NCBI GenBank assembly: GCA_964466625.1
Contig: CAYXQF010000061.1
Coordinates: 1-11,309, forward strand
DNA from: QALR01 sp964466625
GTDB lineage: Bacteria; Bacillota; Clostridia; Oscillospirales; CAG-272
Reading direction: 5' to 3'
DNA: 11,309 nt
Each line of letters opens with the position of its first letter. Within the stretch, counting starts at the first letter, position 1. The notes below the pieces were generated by a model. The model searched no databases. It was not told the DNA's origin and saw only the letters and a list, made by a program, of their open reading frames with translations. The position numbers and the translations under genes are program-made. This document shows, piece by piece, positions 1-5,426 of the stretch.

Positions 1-2
1 TG

Positions 3-41
3 ATGGGAACACCAATGATGGGTTTGTCAAGAGGTATTTAA
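3..41 (+). CDS. Possible C-terminal end of a gene that starts left of the window
   Basis: Reading from base 3, the frame encodes GTPMMGLSRGI (after an ATG) and ends in TAA at 39-41. The hairpin at 63-91 follows 21 bases later, which is where a terminator would sit. Only a dozen codons are visible, so no family can be named. Another frame (from base 2) stays open through the hairpin to about 128, but it reads through the terminator and looks less natural. This is a weak call. Confidence 0.2.
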   Translation: MGTPMMGLSRGI

Positions 42-62
42 AAAATCATTACCCCAAAAACA

Positions 63-91
63 AAAACCACCGAAAAATTTTCGGTGGTTTT
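63..91. terminator. Intrinsic terminator after galE, possibly bidirectional
   Basis: The inverted repeat has CCACCGAAAA as its left arm and TTTTCGGTGG as its right arm, extended by flanking A and T runs. On the minus strand it lies 17 bases past the galE stop and runs into a T-rich tract (TTTTTGTTTTTGG), as expected for a Rho-independent terminator. On the plus strand the right arm ends in TTTTG, so it could also stop a transcript arriving from the left. Confidence 0.8.
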
Positions 92-107
92 GTATGTATG
101 ATTTCGA

Positions 108-1124
108 TCAACTATCGTAACCGTTAGGATTTTTGCTCTGCCAGTTCCAGCTGTCGCGGCACATATCTTCGAGAGTTTTTTCTGCCTTCCAGCCAAGTTT
201 TTCACGGGATTTTGTCGCATCTGCATAGCAAGCGGCAATATCACCGGGGCGGCGTTCCACGATCTTATAAGGAACAGCAACACCGTTTGCTTTTTCAAAA
301 GCGTGAACCATGTCAAGTACGCTGTAACCAACGCTGGTACCAAGGTTGAAAACGTCAATACCTTTGTTTTTGGAAACGTAATCAAGTGCGCAAGCATGAC
401 CGCGCGCAAGGTCAACGACGTGGATATAGTCACGAACGCCGGTGCCGTCAGGTGTGTCATAGTCATTACCGAAAACGGAGAGGCAAGGACGTTTGCCAAT
501 TGCAACCTGAGAAATGAAAGGCATGAGATTGTTCGGGATACCCTGCGGATCTTCACCGATCAAACCGGAAGCATGTGCGCCTACGGGGTTGAAATAACGA
601 AGAAGTGCGATGGAAAGCTCAGGATCTGCAACAGCCGCGCCCTGCAAAATCACTTCGATCATGTATTTTGTCCAGCCGTAAGGGTTGGTGCATCTGCCGA
701 CAACAGCGGTTTCTTTGATCGGCACTTCATCGGGAGAGCCATAAACCGTTGCGGAAGAGCTGAAAATGAGGTTGTGACAACCATAATCCTTCATCACTTC
801 GAGAAGGGTAAGGGTGGTGTCAAGGTTATTTCTGTAATATGCGATGGGTTTTGCCACGGATTCACCAACGGCTTTGAAGCCTGCGAAGTGGATAACCGCT
901 TCCGGTCTTTCCTTTTCAAAAAGAGCGGTGAGCGCAGGTTTATCCGCAACGTCGATCTGATAGAAGGGGAAATCCTTACCGATGATGGTCTTTACGCGAT
1001 TGATCGCTTCGGGTTTGCTGTTGGAAAAGTCGTCTGCGATCACGATATCATGACCGAGAGCCGCGATTTCAATAGCGGTATGAGAGCCGATATAGCCGGC
1101 GCCGCCTGCAAGCAATACTTTCAC
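108..1124 (-). CDS. galE: UDP-glucose 4-epimerase
   Basis: This cytoplasmic NAD-dependent epimerase interconverts UDP-glucose and UDP-galactose (Leloir pathway and supply of UDP-galactose for surface polysaccharides). The 338-residue product has the Rossmann motif GGAGYIG at residues 7-13, the acidic pair DD at 31-32 at the end of strand beta-2, SSSATVYG around Ser124, and the catalytic pair Tyr149/Lys153 (YGWTK). The length and these positions match the classical extended-SDR GalE numbering. I chose a GTG start at 1124 because AAGGAGG sits about 9 bases upstream and the Rossmann strand then begins at residue 2; the in-frame ATG at 1154 lies upstream of that binding site and would add ten unlikely residues. 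A good SigA-type promoter precedes it and a terminator follows, so it appears monocistronic. The polysaccharide deacetylase next to it is divergent, consistent with a loose link to surface glycans. Confidence 0.96.
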   Translation of the reverse strand: MKVLLAGGAGYIGSHTAIEIAALGHDIVIADDFSNSKPEAINRVKTIIGKDFPFYQIDVADKPALTALFEKERPEAVIHFAGFKAVGESVAKPIAYYRNNLDTTLTLLEVMKDYGCHNLIFSSSATVYGSPDEVPIKETAVVGRCTNPYGWTKYMIEVILQGAAVADPELSIALLRYFNPVGAHASGLIGEDPQGIPNNLMPFISQVAIGKRPCLSVFGNDYDTPDGTGVRDYIHVVDLARGHACALDYVSKNKGIDVFNLGTSVGYSVLDMVHAFEKANGVAVPYKIVERRPGDIAACYADATKSREKLGWKAEKTLEDMCRDSWNWQSKNPNGYDS

Positions 1125-1172
1125 TTTTATGTCCTCCTTAAATTTTGAAAACAAATAATTTATTACTCTTTT

Positions 1173-1201
1173 ATTATATCGCAGAATAGGAAAAAATTCA
1201 A
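1173..1201 (-). promoter_or_regulatory. SigA-type promoter of galE
   Basis: On the minus strand, TTGAAT (1196-1201) and TATAAT (1173-1178) are separated by exactly 17 bases. The -10 box is a perfect consensus match; the -35 matches four of six. The predicted transcript start lies about 40 bases upstream of the galE GTG codon. Confidence 0.65.
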
Positions 1202-1236
1202 CCTTTTACGGGAATTCTCTTGCAATTTTTTTCATT

Positions 1237-1261
1237 TATGATATCATATAATTGTTAAAAT
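1237..1261 (+). promoter_or_regulatory. Candidate promoter of the polysaccharide deacetylase gene, overlapping a palindrome
   Basis: Two possible -10 boxes are visible: TATAAT at 1247-1252, and TAAAAT at 1256-1261 preceded by TG (TGTTAAAAT, extended -10). Neither has a convincing -35 at 16-18 bases; the TTGCAA at 1220-1225 is 21 bases from the first box. The 12-base palindrome TATGATATCATA at 1237-1248 abuts the first box and could be an operator. The assignment is tentative. Confidence 0.35.
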
Positions 1262-1283
1262 ATTTTTCAGGGAGGTTTTTCCT

Positions 1284-2111
1284 ATGATATCATTTAATCG
1301 CTTTAAGGACGGCAAACGCTATGCGCTGACATTCAGCTATGATGACGGCTGTATGCAGGATAGACGTCTTGTTGAGCTTTTCAACAAGTATGGTATGAAA
1401 TGCACCTTTAATTTCTATTCCAAATACCTCTGCAACCCGGAATCCCGCGGTATTCACCCCGAAGAAGTTCGTCCTCTTTTTGTTAATCACGGTCATGAGA
1501 TCGCTTGCCATGCATATTCCCATCCGCATCTCGAAAGCATGCTCATCAAAGATCAATATGACGAACTGATGACTGACCGTATCAATTTGGAAAAAGCTTC
1601 CGGAACGATCATTCGCGGCATGGCTTATCCTTTCGGCACCTACAATACCGATACCTTCACCGCTATGGATACTGCTTCCATCGTTTACGGCAGAACCACC
1701 GTTGCCACCAATAGCTTTACCCTGCCCAAGGATTTCAAGGAATGGCACCCCACCAACCACCACAATGAATGTGAAAAGCTCACAAAACGCTTTATCTACA
1801 ACGTAACAAAAGCACCTTGGCGCGCAGGCGGCGTTCTTTACATTTGGGGTCATGCTTATGAATTTGACAACGAAAATGCACCCGTGAAGTGGGAACAGTT
1901 TGAAGAAGTGCTCAAACAGCTCAAGGAATGCGAATATGATACCTGGTTTGCTACCAATATCGAAATTTACGACTATGAAAACGCAAAGAAATCCATTCGT
2001 CGTTCCGCAGACGGCAAGACCTTCTACAACCCCACAGACATTGACGTTTGGGTTGCAAAAGATGAAGAACCCATCTGCATCGGCGCAGGTCAGACCGTTG
2101 TGATCGAATAA
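1284..2111 (+). CDS. Polysaccharide deacetylase family protein (NodB homology, CE4-like)
   Basis: The 275-residue protein resembles metal-dependent polysaccharide deacetylases, which remove N- or O-acetyl groups from glycans. NodB-type landmarks appear in order: TFSYDDG at 16-22 (Asp20/Asp21, motif 1), HAYSH at 76-80 (the H-x3-H metal site, motif 2), RGMAYPFGTY at 111-120 (motif 3) and YIWGHAYEFD at 186-195 (the motif carrying the late histidine). No signal peptide or membrane segment is visible, so it is probably cytoplasmic, unlike classical secreted chitin or peptidoglycan deacetylases. After the catalytic domain a tail of about 40 residues (from about 236) looks like a small beta-rich extension. 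The start is supported by GGGAGG at 1270-1275, eight bases before the ATG. The usual TFDDGP motif is altered to SYDDGC, a form I associate with a cytoplasmic subfamily; the exact substrate is unknown. Confidence 0.85.
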   Translation: MISFNRFKDGKRYALTFSYDDGCMQDRRLVELFNKYGMKCTFNFYSKYLCNPESRGIHPEEVRPLFVNHGHEIACHAYSHPHLESMLIKDQYDELMTDRINLEKASGTIIRGMAYPFGTYNTDTFTAMDTASIVYGRTTVATNSFTLPKDFKEWHPTNHHNECEKLTKRFIYNVTKAPWRAGGVLYIWGHAYEFDNENAPVKWEQFEEVLKQLKECEYDTWFATNIEIYDYENAKKSIRRSADGKTFYNPTDIDVWVAKDEEPICIGAGQTVVIE

Positions 2112-2143
2112 CCAAACTTTTCTTTACGAAAAGAAAAGTTTGG
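2112..2143. repeat. Perfect 14-bp hairpin after the deacetylase gene
   Basis: CCAAACTTTTCTTT (2112-2125) pairs perfectly with AAAGAAAAGTTTGG (2130-2143) around a four-base loop. It begins one base after the deacetylase stop codon. It lacks a T tract on either strand, so it is not a standard intrinsic terminator. It could protect the mRNA 3' end or be a dispersed palindromic element. A weaker 5-bp hairpin (GGATC/GATCC, 2142-2160) overlaps its right end. Confidence 0.6.
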
Positions 2144-2197
2144 ATCAAAAGAAACGATCCGTAGTATCTCAAAATCTATTTTTCGTAAGTAGTAACA

Positions 2198-2232
2198 AAA
2201 ACGGTGCAGTTCCCACGGAACTGCACCGTTTT
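2198..2232. terminator. Bidirectional intrinsic terminator between convergent genes
   Basis: A 16-bp perfect stem (AAAACGGTGCAGTTCC at 2198-2213 with its complement at 2217-2232) closes on a three-base CAC loop. T runs follow on both strands (TTTTATTCTTC on plus, TTTTTGTTAC on minus). It ends the deacetylase unit and the sigma-factor operon, and overlaps the stop codon of the minus-strand gene. Confidence 0.92.
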
Positions 2233-2806
2233 ATTCTTCAAATTTCGTATAATCCCGCTCAAAAAGAGCGTCGCAAAGACGCAATTTCAAGCGTTCTGCA
2301 GGAACGCGCGCAAGAAGCGTGTCACAGATAAATTTTTTGCTTTTTGATGCATATTTCGGCAATTTTTCAGCCGCAAGGATTTCGGAAAGCTCATTTCGCC
2401 AAAGGAGCGAAAGCTGATTTTTGAGGACCGCTTTTTTGTTTTTCTGCGGCTCTCTCGCGATCGCAAAGGTCACGCCTTCGCGCACGGTCATCGAAACGAT
2501 GCCCCATTCTTTCGGGATATGTTCCTCTGCATGGATATGAATATCACCCACGCAAAGATAGGAAAAATCGCAAAATTTATCATAGCCCTTTACCTGCCCC
2601 GAAAGGCGCGTATAGGTATCACTGTGGCTTTTGATCTCAATGCCGCAAAGACCTTCCGGCAAAACGGCGATCATATCTGCGCGGACTTTACCGATCGTTT
2701 TTTCTTCCAAAAATCGGATCTTTCCGTAATGCTCTTCTAAAAATTCACACAGCGCATCGCGCAAAAGCAAACCGTCTTTCCGCAGACGCCAATCGTTTTC
2801 GAGCAT
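2231..2806 (-). CDS. sce7726-like protein with PD-(D/E)XK-type nuclease motif
   Basis: The 191-residue product resembles the sce7726 family, small proteins of uncertain function. What is visible: RADMI with Asp44, then GIEIKS with Glu57 and Lys59, which together form the D...ExK signature of the PD-(D/E)XK nuclease fold; then SDTYTRLSGQVKGYDKF (62-78), LCVGDIHIHA and PKEWGI, in the same order as in that family. The C-terminal third (from about 115) is a basic, helix-rich region. The ATG at 2806 overlaps the stop of the upstream small gene as TGATG, which implies translational coupling; a longer upstream reading frame with an arginine run is only the out-of-frame copy of that gene. No membrane segment is seen. 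A role in DNA handling is inferred from the motif, not shown. Confidence 0.68.
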   Translation of the reverse strand: MLENDWRLRKDGLLLRDALCEFLEEHYGKIRFLEEKTIGKVRADMIAVLPEGLCGIEIKSHSDTYTRLSGQVKGYDKFCDFSYLCVGDIHIHAEEHIPKEWGIVSMTVREGVTFAIAREPQKNKKAVLKNQLSLLWRNELSEILAAEKLPKYASKSKKFICDTLLARVPAERLKLRLCDALFERDYTKFEE

Positions 2807-3078
2807 CAGTCTTCGTCTTCTCCGCCGACCGCGCTGACAAGAAATGCGATCGTTTTCGCAACAACAAGCGCTGTCGTCAGAATCGCCAACGTCTTTGCCA
2901 TAAAGCAAACGTAATCCTTCACCTTCGGAGAAGATTCTTCTGCCATTTCAGGTGTCACTTCGATCTCTTCCGCATCTTCTGCGGGAAGCTCTTCCAAATA
3001 GTCCTCTTCACACACCGCAGGGCGGCAGGAAGGAATGGAAACGGAATTAAAAAATTTACGGATCTTCTTTTCAATCAT
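2806..3078 (-). CDS. Small acidic single-pass membrane protein, unknown function
   Basis: I do not recognise a family. The 90 residues comprise a basic N-terminus (EKKIRKFF), a strongly acidic middle (residues 24-48, rich in Glu and Asp), and one hydrophobic segment at about 57-84 containing Lys62 and Lys75, ending in GGEDED. I placed the start at 3078 because GGAG lies six bases upstream; an alternative ATG four codons earlier (3090) has a poor binding site and contains that GGAG in its own codons. The gene lies 46 bases after the sigma-factor stop and overlaps the next gene by one base, so all three are probably co-transcribed. A small membrane protein just downstream of an ECF sigma factor could act as its anti-sigma or membrane anchor, but no ZAS or other known anti-sigma motif is present; that is inference. 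Confidence 0.7.
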   Translation of the reverse strand: MIEKKIRKFFNSVSIPSCRPAVCEEDYLEELPAEDAEEIEVTPEMAEESSPKVKDYVCFMAKTLAILTTALVVAKTIAFLVSAVGGEDED

Positions 3079-3093
3079 AATAATCTCCATTCC

Positions 3094-3109
3094 GCCGCCT
3101 CACGGCGGC
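3094..3109. repeat. GC-rich hairpin in the gap between the sigma-factor gene and the small membrane-protein gene
   Basis: GCCGCC (3094-3099) and GGCGGC (3104-3109) form a 6-bp all-GC stem with a four-base loop, about 16 bases downstream of the sigma-factor stop on the minus strand. No T tract follows, so it is unlikely to be a full terminator. It may stabilise the upstream message or limit expression of the downstream genes. Confidence 0.45.
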
Positions 3110-3124
3110 ACAAATAAAATATGT

Positions 3125-3655
3125 TCAGATCAAATCGCGCAGTTTGGCAACGGCACGCTGATATTTCTTTTTGGAGGATTCCATCGTGATGCCGAGAAGT
3201 GCCGCGATCTCTTTATGCTTGAGTCCTGCATAGATCTTCAAGGTGATGATCTGTCGCTCCTCGTCATCAAGGATATCCAGTGCCTTTTTCACTTCCATGG
3301 AAACAAGCACACTACTCTCGTCAAATCGCACGCCGAAATCCTGCATATCTTCGGACGCACATTCAAATTTTCTTCGGCGAAAAAGGTCGATCGCGATATT
3401 TCGCGAAATGGAAAGCACCCATGCACGGGCATTTGTGCCGCGGCGATAAGTAAACGCCTTTTCCAAAATTTTGACATAAGTTTCCTGCACAACGTCGTCG
3501 GAGAGCGCAAAATCGCGGAGCACCGCGTACGCCACGGCGTAGATCTGGCGGTTCATGTACCGATGGATCACGCTGAGCGCTTCGTGCTCGCCTTCGGCAA
3601 TATGAATCAATGCCTTTTCACAATCGGCATTTTCAAAAAGCTTTTCAATATCCAT
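3125..3655 (-). CDS. RNA polymerase sigma factor, ECF type (sigma-70 family)
   Basis: The 176-residue protein has the two-domain layout of an extracytoplasmic-function sigma factor. Region 2 (about 30-97) includes DDVVQETYVKIL at 53-64 and the segment ARAWVLSISRNIAIDLFRRR (76-95), typical of regions 2.3-2.4. Region 4 (about 121-176) carries LDDEERQIITLKIYAGLKHK and a helix-turn-helix around KEIAALLGI (148-156). There is no C-terminal extension. I chose the ATG at 3655 because AAGGAGG lies seven bases upstream; the longer frame up to 3781 runs through the promoter. A consensus-like SigA promoter precedes it, so basal expression does not seem to depend on itself. No classical anti-sigma gene is adjacent; the small membrane protein downstream is the only candidate partner. 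The target promoters cannot be deduced here. Confidence 0.9.
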   Translation of the reverse strand: MDIEKLFENADCEKALIHIAEGEHEALSVIHRYMNRQIYAVAYAVLRDFALSDDVVQETYVKILEKAFTYRRGTNARAWVLSISRNIAIDLFRRRKFECASEDMQDFGVRFDESSVLVSMEVKKALDILDDEERQIITLKIYAGLKHKEIAALLGITMESSKKKYQRAVAKLRDLI

Positions 3656-3694
3656 CGCCAAACCTCCTTCTCCATCAGGAATTATGATATATTT

Positions 3695-3723
3695 ATTGTA
3701 GCATATTTCCAAACAAAAATCAA
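3695..3723 (-). promoter_or_regulatory. SigA-type promoter of the sigma-factor operon
   Basis: On the minus strand, TTGATT (3718-3723) and TACAAT (3695-3700) are 17 bases apart, and TGC before the -10 box makes it an extended -10. The predicted start is about 30 bases before the sigma-factor ATG. Confidence 0.75.
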
Positions 3724-3759
3724 TTCTTTTCCCATTTTTTAAAAATTTTCCTATGACGA

Positions 3760-3789
3760 TTGACGGCGGGGGGATTTTCATGGTATACT
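3760..3789 (+). promoter_or_regulatory. SigA-type promoter of the LRR-ribF operon
   Basis: TTGACG (3760-3765) and TATACT (3784-3789) lie 18 bases apart, with TGG before the -10 box (extended -10). The spacer contains a run of six G residues (3768-3773), unusual in this AT-rich gap. The predicted start is about 40 bases before the LRR gene ATG. It is divergent from the sigma-factor promoter, with the two -35 boxes about 36 bases apart, so the two operons could share regulation. Confidence 0.75.
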
Positions 3790-3834
3790 AAAAGGAGAAA
3801 AGCAGCATGCTGATAACAAGGAGGAGGATCTTTT

Positions 3835-4485
3835 ATGAAAAATTTTGGACAGGCCGCGAAAGCCGTTTTGCGCGATCTTTGGCACAGCCGACGCAGCCCC
3901 TTTTATTTCGAAAAACGCGATGGCGAGATCGTGATCACAGGATATAAGGCCAGTCTTTTGCCCAAAGCAGAGATTCCCTCTCAGATTCACGGATATCCCG
4001 TCAGCAAGGTGGACACCCGCGCCTTTCATCAATGCAATTTTTTGGAAGAGATGCACATTCTTGACGGTGTCAGAGTGCTCGGTCCCAACGCTTTTTCCGC
4101 GTGTGAAGGACTCACGAAAGTATATATCGCAGGCTCCGTCGACGTCATCGGCAGAAACGCCTTTTTCGAATGTGAAAATCTTTTCTGCGCAGAGCTGGAA
4201 AATGGGATCCGCGAGATCGAAAACCGTGCCTTTTACGGTTGCGTGGGACTTCGCGACATTGATCTCCCCGACTCTATCGAAAAGATCGGCGATCAAGCAT
4301 TTTACGGTTGCAAAAAGCTGAAAAGCATTCATATTCCTCTCTCATTAAAAACGCTTCCGCGCAATGCGTTTGACGGCTGTGTTTCGCTTGATCACATCTT
4401 CGTGGAAAAAGGCTCTCCTGCGGACAAAATCCTTTCCGACAGCGAGTATTACAGCAAGAAATTACGCTACATTCCAAGAATCTGA
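3835..4485 (+). CDS. Cytoplasmic leucine-rich repeat protein (BspA type, LRR_5)
   Basis: The 216-residue protein carries six tandem repeats of 23 residues starting at residues 63, 86, 109, 132, 155 and 178, each opening with AF-x-x-C (AFHQC, AFSAC, AFFEC, AFYGC, AFYGC, AFDGC) followed by a short strand and an I-x-x-I/L-like turn. This is the BspA/LRR_5 pattern, usually a protein-binding solenoid. Residues 1-62 form an N-terminal cap (a basic helix, then a strand pair FEKRDGEIVITGY). There is no signal peptide or anchor, unlike most BspA surface proteins, so it is probably intracellular. AAGGAGGAGG at 3818-3827 supports the start. It is the first gene after the promoter and ends 11 bases before ribF, so the two are co-transcribed. 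Its partner is unknown. Confidence 0.85.
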   Translation: MKNFGQAAKAVLRDLWHSRRSPFYFEKRDGEIVITGYKASLLPKAEIPSQIHGYPVSKVDTRAFHQCNFLEEMHILDGVRVLGPNAFSACEGLTKVYIAGSVDVIGRNAFFECENLFCAELENGIREIENRAFYGCVGLRDIDLPDSIEKIGDQAFYGCKKLKSIHIPLSLKTLPRNAFDGCVSLDHIFVEKGSPADKILSDSEYYSKKLRYIPRI

Positions 4486-4496
4486 AAGAAAATATC

Positions 4497-5426
4497 ATGA
4501 AAATACTGGATTTGAAATTAGGAAAAGAGGTCGCTCTTTCCGAAAGCGATACCGTTTCCTGTGCCATCGGTAATTTTGACGGCGTGCATCTCGGTCATCG
4601 CTCGCTCATCGGCATTGCTGCCAAAAAAGGCGGCGGGTGCAACAAAAGCGCAGTATGGACGTTTCGCGAGCCTTCCTCCAAAACACTCGGTGGTGCCAAG
4701 CTCTTATCCACCCCCGAGGAACGCTTTTCTTATTTCGCGCGGCTCGGCATCGATCTTGTCTTTTTGGAAGATTTTGACGCGGTGCGCGACATTGATGCCG
4801 CGGATTTCGTGAAAATGCTTTATGATACCTGCCACGTGAGAAACGCCGTTTCGGGCTTCAATTTCCGCTACGGCAAAAAAGCCGCAGGAAACGCCGAAAC
4901 GCTGAAAGCCACGATGGAATCCCTCGGAGCAAGCGCCACGATCGTTCCGCCTTTCCTTATGAATGAAACGGTGGTCAGCTCCTCTGCGATCCGTGCGGCA
5001 CTGGCAAACGGTGACGCGCAAACGGCAAGAGAGATGCTCGGCAGACCGTATTCACTGACAGCCGAAGTCTTGCACGGCAAAAAGCTTGGTCGCACGCTCG
5101 GCTTCCCCACCGCCAATCAAGTCTTTCCCCAAGGAAGACAGATCCCGCGCTACGGCGTTTATATCGTTGCTGTGGAAGCAGACGGTGCTTTTTACGGCGG
5201 TGTTGCCAACGTCGGCGTGCGCCCCACGGTGGAAGACACCGAGATCGGCAACTGCGAAACTCATCTTTTACATTTTGACGGCGATCTTTACGGAAAGACC
5301 GTCACGACACATTTTCTCAAATTTTTGCGTCCCGAAAGAAAATTTTTAAGCGTCAATGAATTAAAAGACGCGGTTCAAGAAAACATCAAAGAAGCGGAAG
5401 AATATTTTCGAAAGGAGCGGCTATGA
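4497..5426 (+). CDS. ribF: Bifunctional riboflavin kinase / FAD synthetase
   Basis: The enzyme phosphorylates riboflavin to FMN and then adenylylates FMN to FAD in the cytoplasm. The 309 residues are the usual length for the family. The N-terminal adenylyltransferase domain has GNFDGVHLGH at 25-34 (nucleotide-binding HxGH motif), SGFNFRYGKKAAGN at 119-132 and SSSAIR at 161-166. The C-terminal kinase domain starts near 182 (GRPYSLTAEVLHGKKLGRTL) with the GFPTAN motif at 202-207, YGVYIV, and GGVANVGVRPTVEDT followed by an ETHLLHFDGDLYG segment. The start codon has only a weak binding site (GAAAG), as expected if translation is coupled to the LRR gene 11 bases upstream. The stop overlaps the next start as ATGA. 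No FMN riboswitch is visible before the operon, whose leader is only about 40 bases. Confidence 0.96.
   Translation: MKILDLKLGKEVALSESDTVSCAIGNFDGVHLGHRSLIGIAAKKGGGCNKSAVWTFREPSSKTLGGAKLLSTPEERFSYFARLGIDLVFLEDFDAVRDIDAADFVKMLYDTCHVRNAVSGFNFRYGKKAAGNAETLKATMESLGASATIVPPFLMNETVVSSSAIRAALANGDAQTAREMLGRPYSLTAEVLHGKKLGRTLGFPTANQVFPQGRQIPRYGVYIVAVEADGAFYGGVANVGVRPTVEDTEIGNCETHLLHFDGDLYGKTVTTHFLKFLRPERKFLSVNELKDAVQENIKEAEEYFRKERL

Noticed and set aside
303..1148. Plus-strand open frame of 281 codons
   Set aside because: It is antisense to galE, whose motifs and length are unmistakable; the translation shows no family features and has no ribosome binding site.
1290..1853. Minus-strand open frame of 187 codons
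   Set aside because: It is the shadow of the polysaccharide deacetylase gene, which carries the NodB motifs.
2807..2908. N-terminal extension of the sce7726-like protein with an arginine run
   Set aside because: It is the out-of-frame reading of the small membrane-protein gene; the TGATG overlap and the domain start support the ATG at 2806.
3035..3742. Plus-strand open frame of 235 codons
   Set aside because: It is antisense to the sigma-factor gene and runs through its promoter.
3790..3834. FMN riboswitch controlling ribF
   Set aside because: The leader before the first gene of the operon is only about 40 bases, too short for an RFN element, and none is seen in the 11-base gap before ribF.
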